In this document: positions 1-7,980 of the stretch, piece after piece
Layout of the letters: every line of letters begins with the position of its first letter
How positions within the stretch are numbered: position 1 is the stretch's first letter
Assembly: GCA_963749905.1 (NCBI GenBank)
Contig: CAVVOF010000006.1
Coordinates: 124,001 to 188,000 of the forward strand
DNA from: UBA10649 sp963749905
GTDB lineage: Bacteria; Actinomycetota; Actinomycetes; S36-B12
Length of the DNA: 64,000 nucleotides
Direction of reading: 5' to 3'
The notes under the pieces: generated by a model
What the model was told of the DNA's origin: nothing
The model's input: only the letters and a program-made list of their open reading frames with translations
Databases searched by the model: none
Made by a program: the position numbers and the translations under genes

Positions 1-369
1 GTAGTTGTTGACCATCCGCGCGGCCGCCGGCCCCTCGAACTCGAAGAACCGCTCGAGCTGGCTCCGGATTCGGGTCACCCACTCCTCGACCACCTCGACG
101 GTGTTGAGGGTGCGCTCCCCCGTCATCTTGGGATCCCCGATGAGTCCGGTGGAGCCGCCCACGAGGGCCAGCGGGCGGTGTCCATGCTGCTGGAATCGGC
201 GCACGGTAAGGATCTGCACGAGGTTCCCGAGGTGCAGGCTCGGCGCCGTGGGGTCGAAGCCGCAGTACAGGGTGAGCGGCCCGGCCTGAGTCGCCTCGCG
301 CAGGGCGTCGAGGTCGGTGCTCTGCGCGATCAGCCCGCGCCATGACAGTTCGTCGATGATTCCGCTCAC
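1..369 (-). CDS. tyrS: Tyrosyl-tRNA synthetase, N-terminal part (cut by window edge)
   Basis: Charges tRNA-Tyr with tyrosine in the cytoplasm. The first 123 codons are present and the rest lies beyond base 1. The fragment shows the class I N-terminal fold with GFDPTAPSLHLGNL at about residues 38-51, where HLGN is the HIGH-type ATP-binding motif, followed by GGSTGLIGDPKM typical of TyrS. I chose the GTG at 369 because GGGAGG lies seven bases upstream; a nearby ATG in another frame hits a stop after two codons. It sits downstream of the arginine operon, as in many Actinomycetota, but here several unrelated genes intervene. Identity is near certain; the C-terminal S4 domain cannot be checked. 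Confidence 0.95.
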   Translation of the reverse strand, partial: MSGIIDELSWRGLIAQSTDLDALREATQAGPLTLYCGFDPTAPSLHLGNLVQILTVRRFQQHGHRPLALVGGSTGLIGDPKMTGERTLNTVEVVEEWVTRIRSQLERFFEFEGPAAARMVNNY

Positions 370-414
370 GGGGGCATCCTCCCGCATGCGGATCCGATCC
401 CGCCGCCGCGGTCG

Positions 415-912
415 TCAGTCGCGATCGGTCTGGCCGTCGATCAGCTCCCGGTAGATGTCGAGGTGGCCGTTGTGCCGCGCGGTCTCCTCGATCATGTGCG
501 CGTAGATCCAGCGCAGCGACGGGTGCCGCCCGCCGCGCCACGCGCGGGCGGACTGGTCGGCGAGTTCGTGGCGCATCTCCACCTCGCGACTGCGGTCGCA
601 GGCCGCCTCGTAGGCCGCGATGAGGGTCGGGAGAGAGTCGTCGGGGGTCAACTCGAACTCGCCGTCGGGGTTCTCGTCCGACCAGTCGAAGTGGATGTCG
701 TCCTGCCCATCGAGGACGTGCGCGAACCACCAGCGCTCGACATTGACCAGGTGCTTCAGGATGCCCGCGACGCTCGTCGGCGTGGGACCCAGCCTCCGAG
801 TGGCGTCGTCCCAGGACAGCCCCGAGCACTTGCGCACGACCGTGTCGCGGTTCGCGTCCAGGTGGGCCATAAGGGTGGCTCGCTCGTCGCCGTGCTCGAT
901 GTCCAGGGTCAT
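415..912 (-). CDS. DinB-like / DUF664 family protein
   Basis: A 165-residue protein with the DinB/YfiT four-helix-bundle pattern. The N-terminal helix is followed by SVAGILKHLVNVERWW at about 47-62, and the C-terminal part contains WIYAHMIEETARHNGHLD. The three histidines (KHL near 54, YAH and RHNGH near 137-147) match the usual metal-binding triad. The family contains bacillithiol- or mycothiol-dependent S-transferases and other thiol-linked enzymes, so mycothiol-dependent chemistry is an inference only. The gene is complete, stands alone between tyrS and the large signalling gene, and ends 45 bases before the tyrS start. Its substrate is unknown. Confidence 0.8.
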   Translation of the reverse strand: MTLDIEHGDERATLMAHLDANRDTVVRKCSGLSWDDATRRLGPTPTSVAGILKHLVNVERWWFAHVLDGQDDIHFDWSDENPDGEFELTPDDSLPTLIAAYEAACDRSREVEMRHELADQSARAWRGGRHPSLRWIYAHMIEETARHNGHLDIYRELIDGQTDRD

Positions 913-949
913 GACCGGACCCTACGGCGCTGGTCACCGACTCCGGCGG

Positions 950-3900
950 TCACCGATCTTCGTCGAGCCAGGCGAGCAACTCGGGCAAGGGCATCGGATG
1001 CGCGATGGCGTAGCCCTGCAGGAAGTCGACCCCAGCGTCCAGAAGGTCGGCCCTTTGCTCATCCTGCTCCACGCCCTCGGCGACGACCTCGGCGCCGACC
1101 AGATGAGCCATGGCAACCGCCGCCCGGATGAGCGCCGACCGCGCCTCAGGCCGGTCACGCTGCTGGAGGAAAGACTGATCCAACTTGACGTAGTCCGGCG
1201 AGACGGTCGCCAGCAGTCGCAGATTTGAGTAGCCCGATCCGAAGTCGTCGACAGAGACGGCAGCCCCCTCCTCGGTCAGGCGCTCGACCATGTCCAACGC
1301 CGAGCGGTGCTCGGGGAGGAACACCGACTCCAGAATCTCCACGACCATGCCATCGAGGCCACCAGGTGCCGGCCACCGCACCAGCATCTCCTGAAGCAAG
1401 GGATCCTCGAGCTGGGCCACGGACATGTTGAAGGAGATCGTCAGGTCCGCGTGCCCGCTCGCTCGGATCACCTCAAGGTCCGCGCGAAGCAGGTTCAGCG
1501 TCGCCCTCCCCAGGGGCCGGATCTGGCCGCTCTCCTCGCAGAAGGGCACGAAGGTGCCCGCCTTTTCCAGCGCACCGTCCCGGTTCCATCTCAGCAGCGC
1601 CTCCGCCCCCCACACGCGTCCGTCGAGACCACTGACGATCGGCTGGTAGTGGAGTTCGAAGTCGTCGGCCTCGAGCGCGGCGTCGATCTCCGAGCGCCGA
1701 CGCCGTCGCAGATCGGCGGCCTCATTCAAGGATGGCGTGAAGTAGGCGAACCGGTTGCCGCCCTTCTCCTTGGCGAAGTACATCGCGGCGTCCGCGGCGC
1801 GCAACATCCCCTCGGGGGTCTCGCAATCGACCGGGAAGATCGCCGCACCCACGCTGCCGGAGACCACCAGCTCGCGCTCGCCCGTGTCGACCGGCTTGCC
1901 CACGGCGGACGTGATCCGTTCGAGTACCGCGTCCAGTTCGGCATCTGAGTCGTACCCCGGGATGATGACGCCGAACTCATCGCCACCTATTCGGCCCACA
2001 ACGTCCGTCGTGCGCACGACTGCACGAAGTCGATCCGCCGTGGCCTTGAGGACCAGATCGCCCGCCCCGTGACCGCATTCGTCGTTGACCTCCTTGAAGC
2101 GATCGAGGTCGACCCATACGAGGGCCAATCGCGAGCGCGCCCTCTCAGCGAGAGCGAGTTCCCGGGCCAGCGACTCCCCGAACGCCCTGCGGTTCAGCAA
2201 CTCGGTGATCGAGTCATGGCTCGCCTGGGTGCTCAGCGCGTGTGACTGAGCCTCCAACTCGTCGAACGCGACCTGCGCCACTGCTCGCAGTCTCGCGATC
2301 GGCGTGATGTCTGTCAGCGTGATGATGGCGCCGCGCCGTCCGGGCTGGAAGCCGGGATAGGGGAGCACCTGGAGCAGGTAGGAGGCCTCATCGTCACCGA
2401 TCTCCATGTCGATCCGCGGCCCGCCGTCCAATACTGAGGTGAGCGCCTGGTCGAGATCTGGGACGGCCAGCGTTGTCGGCACCTCCGCGATGACCCGGCC
2501 GATGTCGTTGGCCACCAGCGCGAAAACCCTGACGGCCAGGGGCGAGAAGCGCGTCACGCGCCGGCTGTCGTCAACCAGGACCATGCCCTGGTTGAGGCAG
2601 GCCAGAATGTTCTCCAGATCGGTGTTTGTTGCCTGAGCGCGCTCGGAACTCATGCTGAGTTCCTGGTTCATGGTCGCGAGTTCCTCGTTCGTCGCCTCCA
2701 GTTCCTCGTTTGACGCCTCGAGCTCCTCGTTGGATGCCTGCAGCTCTTCCGAGGACGCCTGCAGTTCCTCCGAGGACGCCTCGAGTTCCTCGTTCAGCGC
2801 CTCGAGTTCGCTCAGGGACCGCTGCAACGTCTCCTGGCTGGCGAACAACTCCTTCTCGAGCCGGGCGATCTCCTGGTCGAACACGACGCTGCGCTCGCGC
2901 ACCTCGGAATTCGCGGTCCGCGCGATCGACGGTCTCGGACTTGCCGAGCATGAGGAGTCCGCCCTCACTCAACGAGAAGCTGAACTGGTCGAGGACCCTG
3001 CGCTGCAGGGGAGTCGTGAAGTAGATGAGCGTGTTCCGGCACGACACCAGGTCGATGCGCGGGAAGGGCGGGTCCTCAGCAACGTCGTGTCGTGCGAAGA
3101 CTGCGCACTCGCGGAGCACCTCCCCGATCTGGATGCCGTCGCCCACCTCGCGCGTGAACCGCGCCGCGTAGTCGTCCGGGATCCGACTTGCCGCGGAGAG
3201 CGGGTAGGTCGCACGCCTCGCGATCTCCAGACTGCGTTCGTCGAGGTCGGTGCCGAAGATTTTCAAGCGACGATTGAGATCCATCGGGTTGCCGAGGACG
3301 TCGCTCGCCAGCATGGCGATGGTGTAGACCTCCTCCCCCGTCGCGCAGCCCGGCACCCAGACCCGCAACGGCCGTTCGGCGGAAAACTCAGCGACATACG
3401 TCCGCAGAAGCGCGGTCAGTGCCTCGAACGCAGGCAAGTCCCGGAAGAACGAGGTCACGGTCACGAGGAGGTTGCTGCAGAGGGCATGCGCCTCGTCCGG
3501 ATCAGCGACCAGAGCGGCCAGATAATCCTCGATATCGGCGTTCTGGCGAATCGCCATGCGACGCTCCACCTGGCGCTTCAGCGTGCTCTCCTTGTAGCGC
3601 GAGAAGTCGATTCCCAGCGCCCGCCGCAACTGCTCCGTGACGGACTTCAGCGCTCCGGCGGCCGGTTTCGACGGCAGGCTCGGCACGTTCGGCATGGTGT
3701 CGGTCGTCGGTGACAACTCGCCCAGCCGCTCTCCGAGTGCTGCCGCGTCGTCGATGAGGTCCGCCCCACCGAGTGCAATTGCCGCTCTCGGCATCGCATC
3801 AAACCGGGCTGTCGATGGCGACTGCACCATGGCCAGTCCGCCCTCGCCACGCACCGCCCGAAGGCCTTGGGCACCGTCCGAGCCCGTTCCTGACAGCACG

Positions 3901-4313
3901 ACCGCGACCGCGTGAACGCCCCAGTGCTCAGCCATCGACTCGAACAGCCGGTCGATGCTCGGACTCGGGCCATATCGGCCCTCAGGTTCCGATAGGTGCA
4001 CCGAGTCGGACTCGACCGTCACGTCGCGGTTTGGTGGGGCCACATATACGATGTCGGCTTCAAGGCGGCCACCGTCGCGAGCCTCGGTGATGAGCAGGGG
4101 CGACCCCCTGCTCAGGAGTTCCACGAGGAGCGTCGGGTGATCCGGCGCCAGATGCTGTGCGATGACGTATGCAGTGCCAGTGCCGGGCCCCAGCGGGGCG
4201 AGAAACTCCTGCAACGCCTCAAGCCCCCCCGCCGAAGCGCCGATGGCGACTAGGCGTGCCGGAGCCGGGGCACCCACCCCATGCTGCTCGTCCGCGTGCT
4301 GACCTTCGGCCAC
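950..4313 (-). CDS. CheB-CheR-coiled coil-PAS-GGDEF-EAL fusion protein (one frameshift)
   Basis: A single signalling protein of about 1,120 residues once a one-base shift near 2910 is repaired. In order: CheB methylesterase (about 20-190, with GASAGG, AQHLAPDHP and GTGSDG supplying the Ser-His-Asp residues); CheR methyltransferase (about 215-470, SAM loop WVPGCATGEEVYTIAM); a long Glu/Ser/Asn heptad coiled coil; a PAS domain; GGDEF with GRIGGDEFG intact; and EAL with GAEALLRW, DDFGSGYSNL and AEGVEQ intact. Both c-di-GMP synthesis and breakdown sites therefore look catalytic. The two frames join at DREFR/VRERS, so an extra base is likelier than two genes. The GTG start at 4313 has GGAAGGA upstream; a TTG at 4337 is the alternative. 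No chemoreceptor or flagellar gene is in view. Confidence 0.82.
2655..2811 (-). repeat. 21-bp coding repeats, heptad coiled coil
   Basis: About seven degenerate 21-base units encode successive heptads of the type EELQASS/EELEASN between the CheR and PAS domains of the fusion protein. This is the usual CheB/CheR linker coiled coil and probably mediates dimerisation. It is coding and in frame throughout. Confidence 0.75.
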
Positions 4314-4365
4314 GGTCAGTCCTTCCCTACCCCCCAACTGGACCCTACTCCCGGAATGGGGCGGA

Positions 4366-4984
4366 TCACGTGGCCTTGCGGCCGCGCGGCTGGGCTGCTC
4401 GGTACGGACTGACGGTCGGCTCGTCCGGCAGGTGGAAGCGCCAGGGAGTGGCCGCGCCGGCGCCGCCGACGCCCGTCCGCGGGCCCATCTCGATATCGGC
4501 AGCCGGCGTCTGCGGCAGGGCGAGCCGAAGGGGGGACCGTCGGCTGAACAGGGCCGAGCCGTCCAGCGCGCCCGTCACGCCGAGGGCGACGGTCAGGCGG
4601 GCGGGACCTCGTGCCAGGTCCCGATCGCGCACCTGTGGTCCGCGACGTGAGCGGGCGACGTCGATCCCTTCGACGACCTCGCCCGCCCGGAGCAGCACGG
4701 CGCCCGCGGTCCCTTCGGCCTGGGTGACCACGTTGAGGCACCAGTGCATGCCATAGGTGAAGTAGACGTACGCGCGGCCCGGGCGGACCGAACATCGTCT
4801 CGTTCCTCGGCGTCTTGCGACGGAAGGCGTGGGACCCCGGGTCCTCCCCCTCGCCGCCGTAGGCCTCCACCTCCGTGAGCCGGACCACGACCAGGCCCCC
4901 GTCAACATGTGAGGTGATCAGCGCGCCCAGCAGCCGGGGGGCCACGTCAGCGGCGTGCCCGCTCACCCAGTCCGCCGCCAGCAT
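4366..4984 (-). CDS. 3-methyladenine DNA glycosylase, MPG/AAG type (one frameshift)
   Basis: Removes alkylated purines from DNA in base excision repair. The N-terminal half has LLGALITS and VRLTEVEAYGGEGEDPGSHA (about 18-55), the conserved MPG glutamate and tyrosine region. The second half has AYVYFTYGMHWCLNVV and the RARGPARL-like LARGPARLTVALGV. The halves lie in different frames that meet near 4785; removing one base from the GGGCC run restores GPPGRAYVYF. The repaired protein is about 205 residues, normal for the family. It ends 52 bases upstream of the CheB-CheR gene and may be its operon leader. Function is assigned from motifs; no close neighbours support it. Confidence 0.85.
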
Positions 4985-5127
4985 GCCGCGAACCTAGCCG
5001 AGCAGGTCCACGCCCCACCCTCCGATCCCCGGCCCGAGCACGAAGTCCGCGAGGACTCATCGCAGGCGAACCCCACGGGGATGGTGAGACTCTTGAGGGG
5101 AGCCCATCTATGAGACGGGAGGATGCC

Positions 5128-5337
5128 ATGAGTCCAAGAGCAGGCGTTGCGCCGTGCGCAGTCGTGAGGCGCGAAGACCTCGTGCCGGTCTGCCCGCACT
5201 GCGAGGCCGAGCTTCCGGAGATCTACTTGCGCAGGCCGAACGGACCCTTCGGGATGGGTCGCGGCTACGTGTTCTTCTGTCCCAGCTGCCGCAAGGTGAT
5301 GGGGTTCGCCACCCAGTGGTACCCGTTCCCGGTGTGA
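5128..5337 (+). CDS. Small zinc-ribbon-like protein
   Basis: A 69-residue protein with two CxxC knuckles, CPHCEAELPE near residue 25 and CPSCRKVMGF near 52, that would bind one zinc ion. The ATG at 5128 is preferred because GGGAGG lies six bases upstream; an in-frame ATG at 5110 has no such site. It is one of few plus-strand genes here, diverges from the glycosylase gene and has no recognisable partner. The short length and lack of other domains leave the role open (nucleic-acid or protein binding are both possible). Codon use and third-position GC look like those of its neighbours. Confidence 0.6.
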   Translation: MSPRAGVAPCAVVRREDLVPVCPHCEAELPEIYLRRPNGPFGMGRGYVFFCPSCRKVMGFATQWYPFPV

Positions 5338-5445
5338 CCGGCTCGGCGAGTACATAGTCCGGCCGAAGACGTCGCGACAGCAGGTCGACGCGGTCGGAGA
5401 TCACGTCGATGCCGAGCGACCTCGACCGCGTGACGACCCACTCGC

Positions 5446-6120
5446 TCACGGAGCTCCACTCACCGCTCCCTCCGCAGCCAGCCGCGTGCCCGCCGACGCG
5501 ATGCCGAGCCAGGTGTGCAGATTGCCCTCCCAGCACCAGCCCAGCTTGGGCGCGTTCGCGGAGATCCACAGCGCGGGAACGCGCTTGTCCCCTCGGCGGG
5601 AGCCGGCGAGCATGTAGCACCTGTTCCGCTCGATTGAGGTCGGCTGCAGCAGGGCGAAGGCGAGGCCCTCGTGGATGGTGAGCGGAGTCCGCCCCCGGCT
5701 CAGGATCACCGGCACGGCGTCGCGTGGCCGCACCCCACGAAACTCGTCTCCGCGATCGACGTCGAACAGCACATAGGCGGACGCATCGGGCACGTGGAGC
5801 TCCGGCACCGGCCGATAGGCCTCGAGGTCGTCCGCACCGTGGTTCCGGTCGACGATCCCCGGGTGCCGGCCCGCCGGCAGCCGCAGCAGCGGCACGAGGT
5901 CCCGTGCGCCGATCAGGCTCGGCGAGACCACGATGAGCCATGCCGCGCGATCGCTCCCGGCTCCGCCCGCCTCCGCCGCGGCATGCGAGCGGACCACGTG
6001 CCGCAGGGGATCGATCAGGGCGGCGAAGCCGTCGTCCGACATCCCCGCCAGCCCGGGCAGGCCAGCCGCCGTCAGGACCGCGAGCTGCCGGGCGAACTCC
6101 TCATCGACGTCGGCGCTCAT
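5446..6120 (-). CDS. DUF5701-like protein
   Basis: A 224-residue cytoplasmic protein without signal peptide or membrane segment. The order of conserved stretches (LAGMSDDGFAALIDPLR early, FDVDRGDEFRGVRP in the middle, LTIHEGLAFALLQP, then PALWISANAPKLGWCWEGN and HTWLGIASAG near the end) resembles the actinobacterial DUF5701 family, whose function is unknown. A coding-looking stretch continues for about 40 codons in another frame past the stop (down to about 5340), so the true C-terminus could be longer if a base error exists near 5455. It lies 12 bases upstream of the ferredoxin gene in orientation and may be cotranscribed after it. Confidence 0.55.
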   Translation of the reverse strand: MSADVDEEFARQLAVLTAAGLPGLAGMSDDGFAALIDPLRHVVRSHAAAEAGGAGSDRAAWLIVVSPSLIGARDLVPLLRLPAGRHPGIVDRNHGADDLEAYRPVPELHVPDASAYVLFDVDRGDEFRGVRPRDAVPVILSRGRTPLTIHEGLAFALLQPTSIERNRCYMLAGSRRGDKRVPALWISANAPKLGWCWEGNLHTWLGIASAGTRLAAEGAVSGAP

Positions 6121-6132
6121 GCCTGTGGCCGT

Positions 6133-6324
6133 CTAGCCCTCGACGGTGATGGCCCCCGTCGGGCATGACGCGGCGGCCCGCTCGACGCCCTCGCGCAGCG
6201 ACTCGCCCGGCTCCTCGTCGAGGACATAGAGGTAGCCGTCGTCGCGCACCTCGAAGACCTCGGGGCAGGCCGCCATGCACGCCGCAGAGCTCCGGCAGAC
6301 ATCGAAATCGACGAGCACCTTCAT
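6133..6324 (-). CDS. Ferredoxin, [3Fe-4S]-type motif
   Basis: A 63-residue single-cluster ferredoxin. The first cluster motif reads VCRSSAACMAACPEVF, where the second of the four usual cysteines is serine (C-x5-C-x3-CP), and the last ligand is in SCPTGAI near the C-terminus. This spacing is typical of actinobacterial [3Fe-4S] ferredoxins, many of which pass electrons to cytochrome P450s or other oxygenases. No P450 or ferredoxin reductase gene is in the window, so the partner is unknown. It lies between the DUF5701-like gene (12 bases) and a cupin gene (55 bases), all on the same strand. Confidence 0.85.
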   Translation of the reverse strand: MKVLVDFDVCRSSAACMAACPEVFEVRDDGYLYVLDEEPGESLREGVERAAASCPTGAITVEG

Positions 6325-6379
6325 GTCGGCCTCACCCTTCGTCGTGACAGCGGCCAGCCCCTCCGGCCGTGACGCGACT

Positions 6380-6733
6380 CTACTTCGCGTAGGTCTCCGC
6401 GCTCTCGAACTCCAGGAGGACGGTCGGCACGTCGCCCGTGTTCCAGGCGTCATGTCCCGACGGGATGATGTACGCGTCACCCGGGCCGAGATCCATCTCA
6501 CTGCCGTCCGCCATCTCGACGTGCAGCCGACCGGAGACGACCGCACCGACGTGATGGGCCTGGCAGGTGTCCGTGCCGACCTTCGGCTTGACGCACTCCG
6601 ACCACTTCCAGCCGGGCTCGAAGGTGAACCTTCCCGCAGTCACGCCGTCGAGCCGGACCACCTCGACGCGGGTCTTGTCCGGAGTGCGGACCTCGTCGGC
6701 GTTCTCGAAGGACTTGGACTGCAGTGCCGTCAT
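6380..6733 (-). CDS. Cupin domain protein
   Basis: A 117-residue single-domain cupin. The first cupin motif region carries HHVGAVVSGRLHVEMADG (about 62-79) and the second DLGPGDAYIIPSGHDAWNTG (about 83-102), with histidines placed for metal binding. The protein starts with an ATG at 6733. Similar small cupins bind a metal and a small ligand or act as sensors and isomerases; nothing here defines a substrate. Its position upstream of the ferredoxin gene in the same direction suggests a shared transcript. Two cysteines near 48 and 58 could be functional but are not a known motif. Confidence 0.8.
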   Translation of the reverse strand: MTALQSKSFENADEVRTPDKTRVEVVRLDGVTAGRFTFEPGWKWSECVKPKVGTDTCQAHHVGAVVSGRLHVEMADGSEMDLGPGDAYIIPSGHDAWNTGDVPTVLLEFESAETYAK

Positions 6734-6884
6734 ATCGGTGCCTCTCGCTGGCCCCCAGCGCTTGCACGCTACGCGCACTCGTGCCGTCTGGATAGTGCCG
6801 GCGAGCGGGCATCCGCGATAAGCGCTGCACATGACAGCAAACGCAGAGGCGATCGAGAGGGTCCCGAGAGGCGGGACCGGTTGT

Positions 6885-6899
6885 CTGGGTACTACCCAG
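6885..6899. promoter_or_regulatory. 15-bp perfect palindrome upstream of secreted-protein gene
   Basis: CTGGGTA-C-TACCCAG is a perfect 7+1+7 palindrome 27 bases before the GTG at 6926. A second hairpin, GTCCCG-N5-CGGGAC, lies just upstream at 6861-6877. The 192-base gap at 6734-6925 separates divergent genes and holds both elements. An operator or a transcript hairpin are equally possible. Confidence 0.35.
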
Positions 6900-6925
6900 C
6901 CAACAGCACCGTCGAGGGAGAAGCA

Positions 6926-7222
6926 GTGAAGCGCACGAGCACCCGGATCACGGCCCTCGTCGGCGCCGGGACGCTCGCGTTGTCCGGATTCGTCGGACTT
7001 GCCGGCACCGCTTCGGCCGGGCAGCTTGATGGCCCCGCGCCAGCCACTGCGCCCGTGATGACCGTGACTCCGGTGGATCCGCAGCCCACGGTGGCCGGCC
7101 ACGAGGGCGACGTGCTCCTGCAGGTCAGCCTCGCGATGCCGGCACAGGCCTCGGTCAAGAAGACGGCCAAGCGCACGTCCCGCGAGTCGGCGGCGTCAGC
7201 GCACCGGAAGGCGCGCCGCTAG
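6926..7222 (+). CDS. Small secreted protein, unknown function
   Basis: A 98-residue protein with a clear Sec signal peptide: basic start (MKRTSTR), a hydrophobic stretch LVGAGTLALSGFVGLAG and a TASA-GQ cleavage site near residue 31. The mature part of about 67 residues is Pro/Ala/Val rich with a strongly basic tail (KKTAKRTSRES...HRKARR). The GTG start has GGGAG six bases upstream. No known domain is recognised. It converges with the VanZ-HNH gene, overlapping its stop by four bases. The basic tail might bind cell-wall polymers or nucleic acid, but that is a guess. Confidence 0.65.
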   Translation: MKRTSTRITALVGAGTLALSGFVGLAGTASAGQLDGPAPATAPVMTVTPVDPQPTVAGHEGDVLLQVSLAMPAQASVKKTAKRTSRESAASAHRKARR

Positions 7223-7971
7223 TCCGACTCGCCCCGGGCGGCATAGGTCCGCTTCGGCGTCCCGAACTGCGTGCGGCCGGGATTGGCCTCCCGCAGCGCG
7301 GCGCAGTGCCGGTGCGCCACCCTCGCGTTCTCCACCTCGTAGCTGCCGCCCTGGTCGATGCGCTCGACGAACACGACCGCGGGGTAGGTGGCGCCGAGCC
7401 GATAGGTCCCGTCCGGCTGGCGCAGCCGATCGTCCTCATGCGTGCGCCGCCCGCAGAGCCAGCACTTGCCGCCGCTGCGCTGTGCCACCTGCTGCCAGCT
7501 AGGCGCACCCTTGCGAGCGGCCGCCTTCGCGGTGTTCATGGGCTTCTCGGGCTCCGGATTGCGCCGCTGCTCCCGGCGCTCACGACGCCGCACCCGCTTC
7601 AGGTCCTGCGCGCGGCGCGACTGTCGTTTGCGGAGCTCCGTGACGATGCGGGCGGCAACCACGGCACCCGCCGCCGCGCCGACTCCGTCCGCCACCAGGT
7701 CGAGCCACTCGAAGGAGCGGTAGCCGAGCAGTCCCTGAGCGAGTTCCAGGACGAGCCCGAGGCCGATGACGGCGACGAGCGCGAGGGGCAGCCGCAGGCC
7801 GCTGAGCACCGCCAGAGCACCCAGCAGCGCATAGCCGAGCAGGTGCAGGACCTTGTCGGAGAGCCCGAAGGCCGTGGGCAGGTCGTCCGGCGGGAGGAGC
7901 GACGTCCACGACACCGCCACGATGCCCAGCACGAAGAGGGCCCTCGCCGCGACCGTCCCAGTCCGGGTCAT
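7219..7971 (-). CDS. VanZ-like membrane domain joined to an HNH-like zinc module
   Basis: A 250-residue protein in two parts. Residues 1-110 form a VanZ-like domain with four membrane segments and the usual DKVLHLLGYALLG and FEWLDLVADGVGAAAG stretches. A basic linker (QDLKRVRRRERREQRR) follows. Residues about 145-250 contain GGKCWLCGRRTHEDD and a later VAHRHCAALREAN, a Cys2...His-x-x-Cys arrangement like HNH-nuclease zinc sites, though the catalytic histidine pattern is not clearly complete. A methionine at the start of the second part (MNTAKAAARKG) allows two separate genes fused by a missed base. The gene starts nine bases after argH, so it is probably the last gene of the arginine transcript. 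Confidence 0.6.
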   Translation of the reverse strand: MTRTGTVAARALFVLGIVAVSWTSLLPPDDLPTAFGLSDKVLHLLGYALLGALAVLSGLRLPLALVAVIGLGLVLELAQGLLGYRSFEWLDLVADGVGAAAGAVVAARIVTELRKRQSRRAQDLKRVRRRERREQRRNPEPEKPMNTAKAAARKGAPSWQQVAQRSGGKCWLCGRRTHEDDRLRQPDGTYRLGATYPAVVFVERIDQGGSYEVENARVAHRHCAALREANPGRTQFGTPKRTYAARGESD

Positions 7972-7980
7972 CGAGACGGC

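Noticed and set aside
2655..2811. Short regular repeats as a CRISPR array or minisatellite
   Set aside because: The 21-bp units have no spacers, are in frame, and encode a standard coiled coil between CheR and PAS.
950..4313. Two genes, a CheB-CheR gene and a separate GGDEF-EAL gene
   Set aside because: The frames overlap at a single point inside the linker that always follows CheR in such fusions, and the second part has no good ribosome-binding site. One base restores continuity.
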